Shown piece by piece: positions 10,930 through 21,499 of a stretch of 64,000 nucleotides of DNA. Positions within the stretch are counted from its first letter, which is position 1. The number at the start of each line of letters is the position of its first letter. The stretch comes from Podospora comata. Lineage: Eukaryota; Ascomycota; Sordariomycetes; Sordariales; Podosporaceae. The stretch lies in the NCBI GenBank assembly GCA_017354895.1, contig CP071493.1:124001-188000 (forward strand), given 5' to 3'. The notes under the pieces are model-generated. The model did not search any database. It was given only the letters and a program-made list of their open reading frames with translations, and was not told the DNA's origin. A program made the translations under genes and the position numbers.

Positions 10930-13900
10930 ATGACAGACATCACCATGGATACCAGTGGCATTGAAGTCGATATGGTCCTCATCAACCCAGGAGACAAGAC
11001 CGCCGAGCGGGGTGACCTCCGGACCTCTTTCCTCAACTGGCTACAAGACGACAACCCCAGAGCCAATTTGATCAATCATAGTGGACATCGAAGACTTCTT
11101 ATGGAGTCTCTAGGACATACAACGCGCCCGCTTCATGTCTTGGAAGTTGCAGACCTCCTTCGGTTCTTACAAGCGAAAACCGACAACATAAGCGAGGGAT
11201 TTGCCAAGGAGCACCTGCGGTCAGAATTTGGATCCGATCTCAAGATCTTGCCCAACAATACCGTTGTCATCAATCAGTCCTTGGACACGAAATTATCTTC
11301 AGAAATCTCCCATGAGATACTGGCCATCATCTGTACCCGCTATCTATTGCATTCAGGCTGGGCGGACCATCACAACATCCGATCCCCAGCCCAGGACGGG
11401 TGCGCGGATGAGAATAGCGAAGAGGAAGAGGAAGCGTGCGACACGAGAGTGACGAGTGAAGAGTTTGCTCCTCTTCGCCTTCAGTTCCCATTCATTGCCT
11501 ATGCAGCGCGGCACTGGATGGTTCACGTGGCCAAGACATGTCATTCTCATGACAGCTTGCCCCTGCTTTTGGTATCTGTCCTAGACGAGTTTCTCTTGGA
11601 AAATCCCAGGTCCTTCAGCGCCTGGATCGACATTGAATGGCGGCCATATGAAATGGGAGATTGGGTCACCACCGGCCACGGTGTCACCGCCCTTCATATC
11701 GCGGCTCGCTATGGATGGAGACAGTACCTGGCTGCCCTGGTTGAGCGCTCCGCCACCAACGCAGAGCTGGATATTGATGGGGTTGACTTCAGCTCAAAGC
11801 AAACCCCGCTTTTTTTTGCGGCCAAGTATGGACACGCCGATTGTGTCAAATTACTGGCTGATGCCGGTGCCAGCCTTGAAATCAAGAATTGCAGCAAAGT
11901 CAATGTCTTGCGCCAAGCGATTGTTCGCAACCACGTTGCCGTGGTTAAAGTCCTGCTAGATTTGGGCCTGGATCCTATGCGGGAAGAGGGCAGCCGAGCC
12001 GGTAGCCCGGCGCTGAGATTGGCCTGCGAAAATGGGCAACTTGAGATTGTTGAAGCATGTTTGCCATGGCTAAAGGATCCTGAGGATGCCTACCGGGCCC
12101 TTGACTGGGCATTGACAAGGCGCGGCAACGTCTGTGTGGTGCAACGGCTTCTCCAGCATCCCGGTATCGACGTCAACAAAATCATTCGAGGCAATACGCT
12201 GCTCACCAAGGCATGCTGGTTTCATGATGTGGACTGCATGCAAATGTTGCTTTGCGCTGGAGCAGATGTCAACATCCTTGGATGTGGGGGTGACTTTGAG
12301 GACAATGGCCCAAATCCGAATATAGAAAGACATCCCCTGTCACAATGGGTAGAATGGGGAGATGCTGATGTCACGGCCTTGGAAGTCTACTGCTGCAGGC
12401 AGCCAGATCGCCGTCCAGAGAAGCTGGATTCCAAAGCTCAACTGGAGCTCAAGCAGGGCCTTAACTTGCTCATTGGAGCTGGAGCCGACCTCCACCGCCG
12501 CAACAAGAGAGGTTTTGCCCCTATCGACATTGCAGCAAACCACCCGACCGCGCTACGACTTCTGATCGAGGCAGGCGCTGATTTCTATCACGAGAGTTCG
12601 GATGGAAGTACGTTGCTGCACGTACCCAGAACCGGGGAGGACGGCTGGGAGCTTACCAAATTCCTTGTTGGAAAAGGCTTGAGCGTTGACAAGCCAAGAT
12701 CAGACGGGCAAACACCATTTCATCTTTACATAAAAGAATATCTGGAAAGGTACAGCTGTGACCGTGCAGCTGGATATCGGGATGCTGTCCGGTTCGTAGA
12801 GGAGCTAGGCCCTGACTGTTCGGTAGTCGATGCTGAAGGAAATGGAATTCTGCACATTCTCTTCATATCTAACGCAACAATTTCCAGAAAGCTTTCCGAC
12901 TGGAATGAAGATCTCAAAAGAATTTTCGAAAGGCTCATTGCTCACGGTGCGCCGGTCCTCGAAAAGAATTACGCCGGAGAATCGTTGATCCATCTGGTGT
13001 CGGCCGAGAACATCGAAGCGATCCGATTTCTGATTGAGAAGGGTGTCGATCTCGAGACTCAAGATTACGAGGGCAAAACACTGTACATGCGAGCTGTGAC
13101 TCAGGTATACGATACCAAAACCCTGGATCGGCTTCAAGCGATGGGCGCCATGGTGAAGACGCGGGATTTCAAGGGCCGCACAGTCCTACACGAGGCGATC
13201 AAGGGCCACCGAACCGGCAAACTTGACATGATGGCGAAATGGCAACCGCTGGCCTATCTTGTCGAAGATCTTCAACTGGACCCCAGCGTCACTGACAATG
13301 AGGGCAATAGCCTTCTCCATGAGCTTGCGAGTTGCGACACAGATCAGTACAATCTTTATGGGGCATTGCTTGAATATGGGGTGGACAATGATGCGCGCAA
13401 CGAGGCCGGTCAGACCCCATTACATATCGTCTGTCAAAGGTGGGATGACGGCCACCTGAACTTTAGGGCGTGGGGTGGATTTGAGCAGCAATTACTCTCC
13501 AGATCTCTCAAACACTGCAAACACCAAGTCAATGCTGCGGACAACCATGGAGTCAGACCCATCCACTTGGCGGCCGACAAGTCGGAATTTTTGGTCCAGC
13601 AACTTTTGGCCCTGGGAGCGACGATCTTGGTAAGGACACATGACTGGATGACACCCTTACATATAGCCGCCAAAGAACACCAAAGCAATGTTGTTGCGAT
13701 GCTGCTTACTGCCGCTGCAACCGGCAACTATGGGAATCCAAAAGAGTTTCTTGAAACCAAGGGCAGACCTAAAACGTATACCGTCGGCAGTAGATGGACG
13801 GGAAAACGAACGGGAAAGGAGCTAGGGCATAATGCTCTTTATTATGGTGTGCAGTCTGGACGCCCAGAGACCGTTTCGCTTCTTTTGGGGGCTGGCGCCG

Positions 13901-15126
13901 AGGTGAAGTGGCAATCCGCCAAACTTTTGCAGGCCTGCGCCAACTTTGAAGAAGGAAACCGCAAGCTACCCCCACACCGCAGGTCTGGCACCAGGTTGAA
14001 CGAGATTTTGGACATGCTTGTCACTTCAGGACTTGACCTCTCAGCACGCGCCAGCAGGAACATGAACTCAATCACGCCACCGCTGCAGTTTGATCTAGCT
14101 GTTCACCGAGCGCTGGACGCCGGGTTCGATCACACTGTTTCGTGTCTCTTGCAACATCAGCAGCCATCGTCACAATCGTCAGTCTCTTTGGTGTTTTCGC
14201 GGAAGTGGTTTGAGAGGCGGAAGGAATCTGGAGCCTCCGTCTTTCGAGAGACGAGCAACTTGTTGAGCACGGCAGCGGGAGACGCTCAAGCCATCCACGC
14301 CCTAGTCCAAAAGCTTCTCCTGGCGCGCGAGTTCGAGGTGGTTGAGTATATCTGCACCGTTCCACAGCAGGGCGCAGATGACCCATTGGTTGCAATCGAC
14401 GACAAGGGGAAAACAATTTTGCACCTACTGGTAAACAACGGATATGCAGCCTTGCTCGAGCGCATCTCGAGAGCAAGGGAGCAGCATGACAATCCACTAG
14501 AAAGTCTGCAAGCTCTTGTGAGTCGACAGGAAAAGGAAGGCGCCATTTTCCCGCTGGTCCTCGCTGCTTGTCACCGGACGCTTCCCAATATGGCCGTCCT
14601 CCGTGTATTGGTCGAGGTGGTGAAAGTGTCAATCAACGATCCCCAGCGGTTTAGGGAACATGTACGTCCGTATTTCATGCCTGAGTGGCGTTATCATCAG
14701 GGATATACGCCGCTTCATGGTGTGACAGGTCGAACACCATGGTGGCATTTGCACCAAGCTTTGCCATACTTGCTCTCGCAGAAACCCGACCTCGAGGTTT
14801 GTGCTCAGTATGGAGGAACGCCTCTTCACTTGGCACTTTCGCAAGCGGACCGTGATGGCAGTGCGGTTCGATTACTTCTAGAAGCAGGTGCCGATCCTAA
14901 CGTTGTGAAATGGGGAGGGCGAAGCTGCTTTGCCGTTGCTATGCAAGCTGGCAAGACCGAGCTTGGGCGCCTGCTGTTGGCACATGGAGCCAAGGTCACC
15001 TCATCGGACTTGAAGCATGCAGCAGAGGATGGCAAAACGGAGTTCTTCTCCGCTTGCGGATACAGTCTGAGTAGTGAGGAAGAGAAGGAGTTGGCAAGCC
15101 TTTTAACAAAGGTCTCCAAAAAGTAG
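10930..15126 (+). CDS. Giant ankyrin-repeat protein, NLR-like without NACHT
   Basis: One uninterrupted frame of 1398 aa from ATG 10930 (MTDITMDTSGIEVD). An in-frame ATG at 10753 would add 59 residues but lies only 41 bp after the previous stop. Roughly the first 230 residues are not ankyrin. They contain helical blocks (LEVADLLRFLQAK, LSSEISHEILAIICTRYLL) and FPFIAYAARHWMVHVAK, which resemble the region that follows the NACHT ATPase in fungal NACHT-ankyrin proteins. After about residue 245 come some twenty ankyrin-like units (for example HGVTALHIAARYG, GVRPIHLAAD, GGTPLHLALSQ, LLLEAGADPN), partly degenerate. No Walker A or B motif is present. It is probably a cytoplasmic protein-binding scaffold derived from an NLR. 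Confidence 0.85.
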   Translation: MTDITMDTSGIEVDMVLINPGDKTAERGDLRTSFLNWLQDDNPRANLINHSGHRRLLMESLGHTTRPLHVLEVADLLRFLQAKTDNISEGFAKEHLRSEFGSDLKILPNNTVVINQSLDTKLSSEISHEILAIICTRYLLHSGWADHHNIRSPAQDGCADENSEEEEEACDTRVTSEEFAPLRLQFPFIAYAARHWMVHVAKTCHSHDSLPLLLVSVLDEFLLENPRSFSAWIDIEWRPYEMGDWVTTGHGVTALHIAARYGWRQYLAALVERSATNAELDIDGVDFSSKQTPLFFAAKYGHADCVKLLADAGASLEIKNCSKVNVLRQAIVRNHVAVVKVLLDLGLDPMREEGSRAGSPALRLACENGQLEIVEACLPWLKDPEDAYRALDWALTRRGNVCVVQRLLQHPGIDVNKIIRGNTLLTKACWFHDVDCMQMLLCAGADVNILGCGGDFEDNGPNPNIERHPLSQWVEWGDADVTALEVYCCRQPDRRPEKLDSKAQLELKQGLNLLIGAGADLHRRNKRGFAPIDIAANHPTALRLLIEAGADFYHESSDGSTLLHVPRTGEDGWELTKFLVGKGLSVDKPRSDGQTPFHLYIKEYLERYSCDRAAGYRDAVRFVEELGPDCSVVDAEGNGILHILFISNATISRKLSDWNEDLKRIFERLIAHGAPVLEKNYAGESLIHLVSAENIEAIRFLIEKGVDLETQDYEGKTLYMRAVTQVYDTKTLDRLQAMGAMVKTRDFKGRTVLHEAIKGHRTGKLDMMAKWQPLAYLVEDLQLDPSVTDNEGNSLLHELASCDTDQYNLYGALLEYGVDNDARNEAGQTPLHIVCQRWDDGHLNFRAWGGFEQQLLSRSLKHCKHQVNAADNHGVRPIHLAADKSEFLVQQLLALGATILVRTHDWMTPLHIAAKEHQSNVVAMLLTAAATGNYGNPKEFLETKGRPKTYTVGSRWTGKRTGKELGHNALYYGVQSGRPETVSLLLGAGAEVKWQSAKLLQACANFEEGNRKLPPHRRSGTRLNEILDMLVTSGLDLSARASRNMNSITPPLQFDLAVHRALDAGFDHTVSCLLQHQQPSSQSSVSLVFSRKWFERRKESGASVFRETSNLLSTAAGDAQAIHALVQKLLLAREFEVVEYICTVPQQGADDPLVAIDDKGKTILHLLVNNGYAALLERISRAREQHDNPLESLQALVSRQEKEGAIFPLVLAACHRTLPNMAVLRVLVEVVKVSINDPQRFREHVRPYFMPEWRYHQGYTPLHGVTGRTPWWHLHQALPYLLSQKPDLEVCAQYGGTPLHLALSQADRDGSAVRLLLEAGADPNVVKWGGRSCFAVAMQAGKTELGRLLLAHGAKVTSSDLKHAAEDGKTEFFSACGYSLSSEEEKELASLLTKVSKK

Positions 15127-15778
15127 CTAGTACAGACACAGAATCGGACGCCTCTATGGCTTTCGACTTTGGACTTTATTCAGAGAGTTCCCTCATTTAT
15201 TTCATTATAGCAAAGCCCTTAAACGCGCTGCCACAGCTTCAACAGGTCATTCATACTATGAGGGTATATCACCTGGGTACCTTCTCTCTGACAACCCGAT
15301 CTTGTCATCACAATCCGTCTGCCAAGTGATGGAGAAATTGTATACTGCTATTTTCTTTGCGGAATTGGCAGGCGGACTTCCGATTCCGTTGGACGCAGGT
15401 GATTTTGCGCACCATTTGAATGGGATGAGAACCTCGAATGCCATGACTACCTGAGGGAGACTAACGATGGCAAGCCAAGAAGAAGACCATTACTCCAGGT
15501 CAGCTTCCTCTCACTAATACCTACATCACCTGCTTCAGCTAACGACTTTACAGATTACAATCCGTCTTGACAACACGACACTGAGCTGGGCGGAATGGGC
15601 CTTGGGTCTGGTCAACACTGTCGTAACCACATTATCGTTCTGCGAAATGAGAACATGATAGGCGCGCGTCGCGGCGTCAAGCTCGATGCAATTCGACCTG
15701 TTTCTTAACGGTCCGAAACGCATCACAAGGCCCCTGATATCACCGGTATTTGTGCGTAGCCAAGATTCGGCACCGCCG
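15127..15778. other. Intergenic; one unsupported short ORF
   Basis: This stretch lies between the ankyrin gene and a convergent small gene. A minus-strand ORF from ATG 15723 to 15535 (MRFGPLRNRSNCIELDAATR...) has slight coding flavour, but I found no supporting exon structure. Otherwise I see nothing. Confidence 0.4.
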
Positions 15779-16243
15779 TTAGGCCCGTGGGATCCGTTGA
15801 GCGGCTTGGAGCATCCCCATCACCTGCTGCATGTCACGCAAGCGAGAGGTGGTGTCTTCCGGGGAATGTGGGTCTCTCTTCTTCTTCGTCAGAGTCTCGG
15901 AGGCAGCAGCAACTGCCGGAAGGTCGTTTGAGGAGTCTGGTTCCGATCCCCGTTGTCTTAGTTCGGCTCTTGGCTAGGTCGGTACCAAGTTGGGCAGCCA
16001 CCTCGTCAACGTCTCCGCCCAGTGTGTCTCGCTTCCGATCGGGGAAGGCTTGGCGGGGAGATGACATTCCAGTTTCGTGGTTCACGGAGGCAAGTTTGAC
16101 TTCAGTTTTTGAAAGCTGGGCTGCAGCCCCTGAAAATATCAACGGGGAATAATGGATATCTTCCAGGAATCAACAGCCACCGCTAATAACAGTGGATCAC
16201 GTACCGGAGATGCGCGCCTATCCAAGCTCTTGTCCAAGACCAT
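15779..16243 (-). CDS. Small three-exon hypothetical protein, 108 aa
   Basis: Assembled by splicing: exon 1 16243-16205 (MVLDKSLDRRASP), exon 2 16115-15986 (LSKTEVKLASVNHETG... to DEVAAQL), exon 3 15936-15779 (DSSNDLPAVAAASETLTKKK ... MQQVMGMLQAAQRIPRA). The introns are 83 and 49 nt (gtacgt/cccag and gtaccg/accag). All phases agree, and exon total is 327 nt. The product is hydrophilic and helix-prone with a basic KKKRD patch. There is no signal peptide. The family is not recognised. None of the exons is obvious alone; the case rests on consistent phases and a shared amino-acid style across the junctions. Confidence 0.5.
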
Positions 16244-16360
16244 GAGAGATGGCAGTGCCTAGGATGAAGGGCTGAGAGCCTGACGATGAGAGCTGGGTGT
16301 GATTAGCGAAGCATGGCTAGATTTCATGGTATCACGACGTGTGCTGGACATAAGAGAAAG

Positions 16361-16366
16361 TATAAG
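16361..16366 (+). promoter_or_regulatory. TATA-like box of the AA9 gene
   Basis: TATAAG lies 100 bp upstream of the LPMO start codon in an otherwise C-rich 5' region, the usual place for a fungal TATA element. This is inferred from position only. Confidence 0.4.
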
Positions 16367-16460
16367 ACGCCAACCTTCCTCGCATCATGACGCCTTCTGG
16401 ACGTGCCAGGCAGCCAGGAAAACAGCCCCTTCGTCGCTTCCTCCGTCTCCAACCATCACC

Positions 16461-17424
16461 ATGCATTTCAGCGTTGCTGGCATTGCCCTCTGGGCCCTTG
16501 CGGCCACACAGGGTGTCGAGGCTCACTACCGCTACAGCAAGCTCATCGTCAACGGCAGGGTGACCAACGACTGGGAGTATGTCCGCGAGAACAGCAACTT
16601 CATCATGCCGACCAAGCAGTTCCTCCAGCCCAGCGACGACTTCCGCTGCAACTCGGGCTCCTTCGCCAACGCGGGCAGGACCAAAGTCCACAAGGTCAAC
16701 CCAGGCGACAGCATCGGGTTCCGCCTGTGGAACGGCGGCAAGATTCTCCACCCCGGACCTACCACCATCCACATGTCCCGGGCTCCCGGTGACGTGCGCC
16801 AGTACAGAGGCGACGGCGATTGGTTCAAGGTTCAGGAGACTCTGATCTGCAGAGCCCCCGGCCGCTACCTCGCCGATACCGACTGGTGCTCCTGGGATCA
16901 GCCCGACCAGACCTTCACCCTTCCTCGCGATACCCCTCCTGGCCAGTATCTCGTCCGCGTTGAGCACATCGCCCTGCACGGCGCCCAGAGCGGAGACACC
17001 GAGTTCTATTGTAAGCAACTTCCCTCCCTTCTTTCTCCTACCCTCTCCCATGTGCTAACACCGGTAAACAGTCACTTGCGCGCAAATCGAAGTCGGCGGT
17101 AACGGCAACGGCCGCCCCGGCCCCTTGGTCAAAATCCCCGGTCTGTACAACTCCAACGACCCGGCCCTTCGTTTCTGGATCTATGGCGTTCCATCCTACC
17201 CCTACACCCGCGTCGGGCAGCACGCCGTTTGGAGTGGTGGCCAGTATGGCGGCGGCGGCGGCGGTGGCTCTCCCACCCCTGCGCCCTCGCCCGCTCCCGG
17301 TAACGGCGGCGGCACCGTTCCTCTTTGGGGACAATGTGGTGGAGAGGGCTACACTGGTCCTACCCGCTGTGCCGAGGGCACCTGCAAGGTTAGCAACCAG
17401 TGGTACTCTCAGTGCGTGAACTAG
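16461..17424 (+). CDS. AA9 lytic polysaccharide monooxygenase with CBM1
   Basis: Two exons (16461-17010 and 17072-17424; 61-nt intron gtaagc...acag), 300 aa. A signal peptide ([21 protein letters not shown]) precedes [11 protein letters not shown], so the mature enzyme starts with the copper-binding His. The second histidine is in [11 protein letters not shown]. The region before the axial Tyr reads [19 protein letters not shown], the typical AA9 sequence except that the Gln two residues before the Tyr in most members is Glu here. A Gly/Pro/Ser linker leads to a C-terminal CBM1 ([15 protein letters not shown] ... QWYSQC). Family role: oxidative, copper-dependent cleavage of cellulose, secreted, electron-fed by partners such as CDH or GMC enzymes. 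Confidence 0.96.
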
Positions 17425-17763
17425 GCTCGAGACGAAACCGGGAGGAGTTTGCTGGGACGACGGCAGGACGACGGCAGGACGCAGTCATTCGTTAGAACAG
17501 TCAATAGTAAATTACTCCCGCATCAGTACTATCTGCTTACCAACGTAATATTGTTTGTAGAGAACAACTGGACGCAGAAGACGCAAGCCTTGGGCCACTG
17601 TTCTACTTTTGTGACGTCATTAGCATTCAGTTCAGGGACTCAGGGGAGGGGACAACAAAACCTCAGGTTCTTGCGTTTGAAGAAACCGGACAAGCACTCA
17701 CAGCACAGAAGTCTAGACACGTAGTTTTCACCTGGATCAATTTCTTGATTATCTAGAGCCCGT
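17425..17763. other. Short intergenic stretch
   Basis: 3' region of the AA9 gene facing the 3' end of the decayed subtilase. It contains an imperfect tandem duplication (gggacgacggcaggacgacggcaggac) near 17454. I see no gene. Confidence 0.5.
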
Positions 17764-20700
17764 TCAGACCTCTCTCTCCATCACCTGGGCGAAGAAGAGA
17801 TGGCAAGTGTACTCAGATCCGCCTGTGCTCGACACAAACTCTATGTCTGAAAGCCCATCGGTCCAGGACGCAATGCGACCAATGGGGCGGCACTCAGTCC
17901 CCCCAGCATCGATCTGCTTTTCCAGGCAGTTCTGTCCCTCGGTGTCGGGAAAACAGAAGATGCTGATCTGGGCGTTAACACACGCCACACGTTGTGATCC
18001 CGACGGCTTGACACAGTTGGCGTCGCCGCAATAGTGCGTAACATGACAACTGTCTGAGGCACACAAGTAGTCAATTTCCGCACCGATAGCCCTCCCTTGC
18101 AAGATGGACAATGCGGCGTCTCGCTGAGTGACGTTGACAGGAGGAGACGTGGGTGTCGCAGTCGGCTTTGTAACCCCGTGGCGGTCCTTGAATGGAAGAG
18201 CTTGATCGCAACGACTGCTACTCTGCAAGGATTTGCAGCTAGGATTATTGCTGGGACACAGGGGAGTGCCAGCATCTTGCCTTTTGGGACATAGCGTTTG
18301 CGTAGGTAAGCACCAGTTGCCCTTAAGGCAGACATTCGCCTCCGCGCATATTTGGGTCGAAGTGTAGCCCGCACACCCCGCTCCGGTATACAGCAAGGAA
18401 TTAGTGGTGCCTGAGGGAGCCTTGTTACTAGTTACGGGGGTTGGCTTGATGGATGTGCAAGATGGCTTGATCGTGGTTACAACAGTAGCTCCACTTGTCA
18501 CCACGTTTGAAGTGATGGTGAATATGTGCTGGGTCTCAGTCGAAAAAGACAAACGTACTGGTTACCTCTACAGTAACAGTCTCCGAAATCACCGTGTAAA
18601 TTATCGCCTCCACCGAGAGAGTAGACGTATTGGTTACCGAGGTGGCTTGAGTCTCTCCGACTGTCGTGGTTCCCGTGAGTGTATTGAAGGTGTGGGAAGG
18701 ATTCTCGGGATCATAGTGGTCGGGTGGCAAGGTGGTCGATGAGTTCGTTGTGGCGGTTGAGCCGTAATAGAAACCGGTGCAGAGGGAACCGCATCCTGGA
18801 GATACCAGGGCGCAGGTGACATTTGCTGAGCCCGTCTGAAAGGTGATGGGGTCGCTGAAGGCACCAGGTCCAGGCGTATTTGTCGGCAGGCCACCAGGAA
18901 CGATCTCTACGCATTGACCGGCGGTTTATTGATCGCATCCAGCACCGAAAGGTGCCAGGTCGGCGAGACTTCCCTTTGGACAGCGCGGGTGCATGTCTGG
19001 ATCAGTAAGGCAATTCTTTTCTTTATACTCTCCAGACCAGATAAACGGGACAGCAAATAGGTTGTTAAGACCCCGGCCTTTCGGCTCATGCTTATTAGCG
19101 CCAAGCTTGGATTCGTCAAGGCCGTCCACACGGTTCCCAGGAAAGAGTGGCCGATGAATATACATAAGGCACTTCTTGACGTTGACAGGCTTCTTTAGCT
19201 CTTCGTCCCAGCCGTTTTTGATACCAGGAAGCCCGCACCAGTACGCCACAAGACCAGCAATCGTTGGCGCCGCTATGGAAAACATGTTAGCCGCTGCGCC
19301 TGTTCGTGCAATGTTGGATACTTACCGAACGAGTTTCCGCTCGACACGTAAACGCCGTCGTCCTCTTCCCCTGTAGTCATGACATCGCGGCCTGGGGCCA
19401 TCACTAGATCCTCTCTGTACGGCGCAAATGGTGCAATCCGCCCGAGAGCAGCCCAGTCAGTCATGCATGCTGCAATAATATGATGGAAAGTGCAAAAACT
19501 TAGGCCATCTTTGCTAGAATGTTCGGTAGACCAACACCCCGGTCTCCTTGTGGTGAAGCCATTGGATTCGGTCAAGATTATTTTCCCTCGCAGGTTTGGA
19601 TCCTCTGCATAGAGTCTCTTGACTTCGTTATATACCCGAACCAGCTTTTCCATGGAGGTTTCCCAAATAATGTTCCTCCTCATATCCCTCGGACCACCAT
19701 AGAGACTTAGAGCAATGTAACCTTGCGCCAGTTTCGTCACTCCAAATCTCCAACCTATCGCCTTGGCTAACACTCCCGTACCGTGAAGACGATTCCTTCA
19801 GCCTTCACAGTCTTAAATCGTGAATCATCGCTACAGACGAATGGATCGAGTTTTCGGATCTCGGGCCGCTCCCAGCTATCGTCGGGGCCATTCTCTGTTA
19901 CAGATTTCATTTCCACGTTACTGTCCGTTATACTTTCTTCTGTTGAGATGACAACCTGGCCCTTGCCGAAAGAGTCATCAGCGCTGTGGTAAAGCTCTCC
20001 CCATTTTGAACCCCTGCCCCCACGATGACTCAGTCCACTTCTCCAGGGGGACTACTGCCATTTGTGAAAGCTCCCAAACGCTCGTACCACCAAATGTCTC
20101 CACCCGACTTCGTTGCAATCGTCTATTACTGGGAGAGCTTTTGTTGACGTCGATGCCCATGTTACCGAAAATATCACCCCCGCCACCCAAGATTCCAACG
20201 CTGTCCGAACCGTCCGAATCGTCGTAGTCGTCCGATTCATCGCTGTCATCATCGTCGTCTGTAGTGGAATCTTCACCCTGGTTGTATGCTTGCCGTCCTC
20301 TCCCATACACGGCCTCGATCTGCGCGATCTCGTCCGTCACTTGAGCTCGCAAGGCTTCCATGTGGCACTCTCTCATACGTTCCACAAAGATGACGAAGGT
20401 CGAATCACTGCCGTCACCGCCAACAAAACCTTTGGCTATGACTTCCTTGTAGTTTTTATAGCTTGATTTGGCCAGGTGATCCGGCCCATATTCCCCGTTG
20501 GCTTTGAGCCAGGTGGTGATCTTGCCACTTCGTCATGGTTTCCGGGATGTTTTGGCCAAATCATGCAGTGATCATAGCCCGCTCCCGTTGGGTCACGGTC
20601 TTGGGGGTTGTCAAGCTGGCGGGTATCTCCGTCGTCAGGGGGAGCAGTCGCGTTATCGCTGATTCGACGCAGGAGTTCGGCGGCAGGCTGCGTTGCTAAA

Positions 20701-21060
20701 GGACAAGCATATTCGCCACTCATGCTTGTGGTGTCCTGATCAACATCAGTGACCACGCAGGCCGTGATAGTGTTGCATTCCGTGGTTGCCGAAGACGTGA
20801 TTGTGCTTGTTGAGCTGCTGATCACAGTTGTGAAGACGAAGGTCGAGGTGGCGCATATCTCGGCCTCTTTTGACTCGCAGTTCGTTGGATCCTCCTCAGG
20901 GGCCACAAGGTGACCATGTGGATCAGTGCTGCCTCAGTTGTTATCTGATTAGTACCTAGTACTGTGGGAAGGCAGGATGGGCCCACTTCTAGGTGGTTAA
21001 ATTGGGGACTTTTGGAGCAAGACATAGCAGAGAAACACAACCAACTTCACCCACTTCATC
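17764..21060 (-). pseudogene. Decayed secreted subtilisin-like (S8) protease gene
   Basis: Reading from 21060: a signal peptide (MKWVKLVVFLCYVLL), a Thr/Ser- and Cys-rich N-terminal part, an acidic linker (DDDDDSDESDDYDD), then a subtilase core. The core has GKGQVVISTEES where the catalytic Asp strand belongs, HGTGVLAKAIG (His) at 19785-19771, and VSSGNSF + AAPTIAGLVAYW (Ser, codon 19332-19330) joined across a good 53-nt intron (19325-19273). The C-terminal part is Cys-rich (SPGCGSLCTGFYYG) and resembles other fungal subtilase tails. The homologous segments switch frame near 20520 (mid-codon, so not an intron), 20015 and 19785. An in-frame TAA lies at 18926, and another break lies near 18545. 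The Asp position reads Glu. Confidence 0.75.
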
Positions 21061-21499
21061 TGACTACTTGATACTATACACCTTGTGACAAGAGCCCACC
21101 TCACCGAACCACAATACCTATAAATTTCTCTCTTATTGGGGCTTCGGTAGGACAAAGAACTTACGTGATTGGTGGTCACGGACCAGGTAACGGAGGGAAA
21201 TGGATTTCAATACCCGGGATGGGAGGCAACCGGATCGATGGCGGACCGATTATAACAAAAGGGCCGGCCGTGGGGAAATGTAGTCTCACCCACTCACAGT
21301 CAACGTTGAAGTGAGGCAAAGGAATACAAATCTTGGATAATTGTCAGTAAGATTGTAAGTGACTTTCAAGTGATGAGCACTCACTAAAAGAGTTTGAAAG
21401 CCGTCACAATGACTCGTGTTGTCCTCATTTTCGTCTTCAGGCTTCTTATCCAGTAGCTCAATGTATACTCCTGTAGAAAATTCAGTGAAAGTGGGAAGA

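Noticed and set aside
16332-17051. 239-codon minus-strand ORF opposite the AA9 gene
   Set aside because: It is an antisense shadow of GC-rich coding sequence; the plus strand carries a complete LPMO with all motifs.
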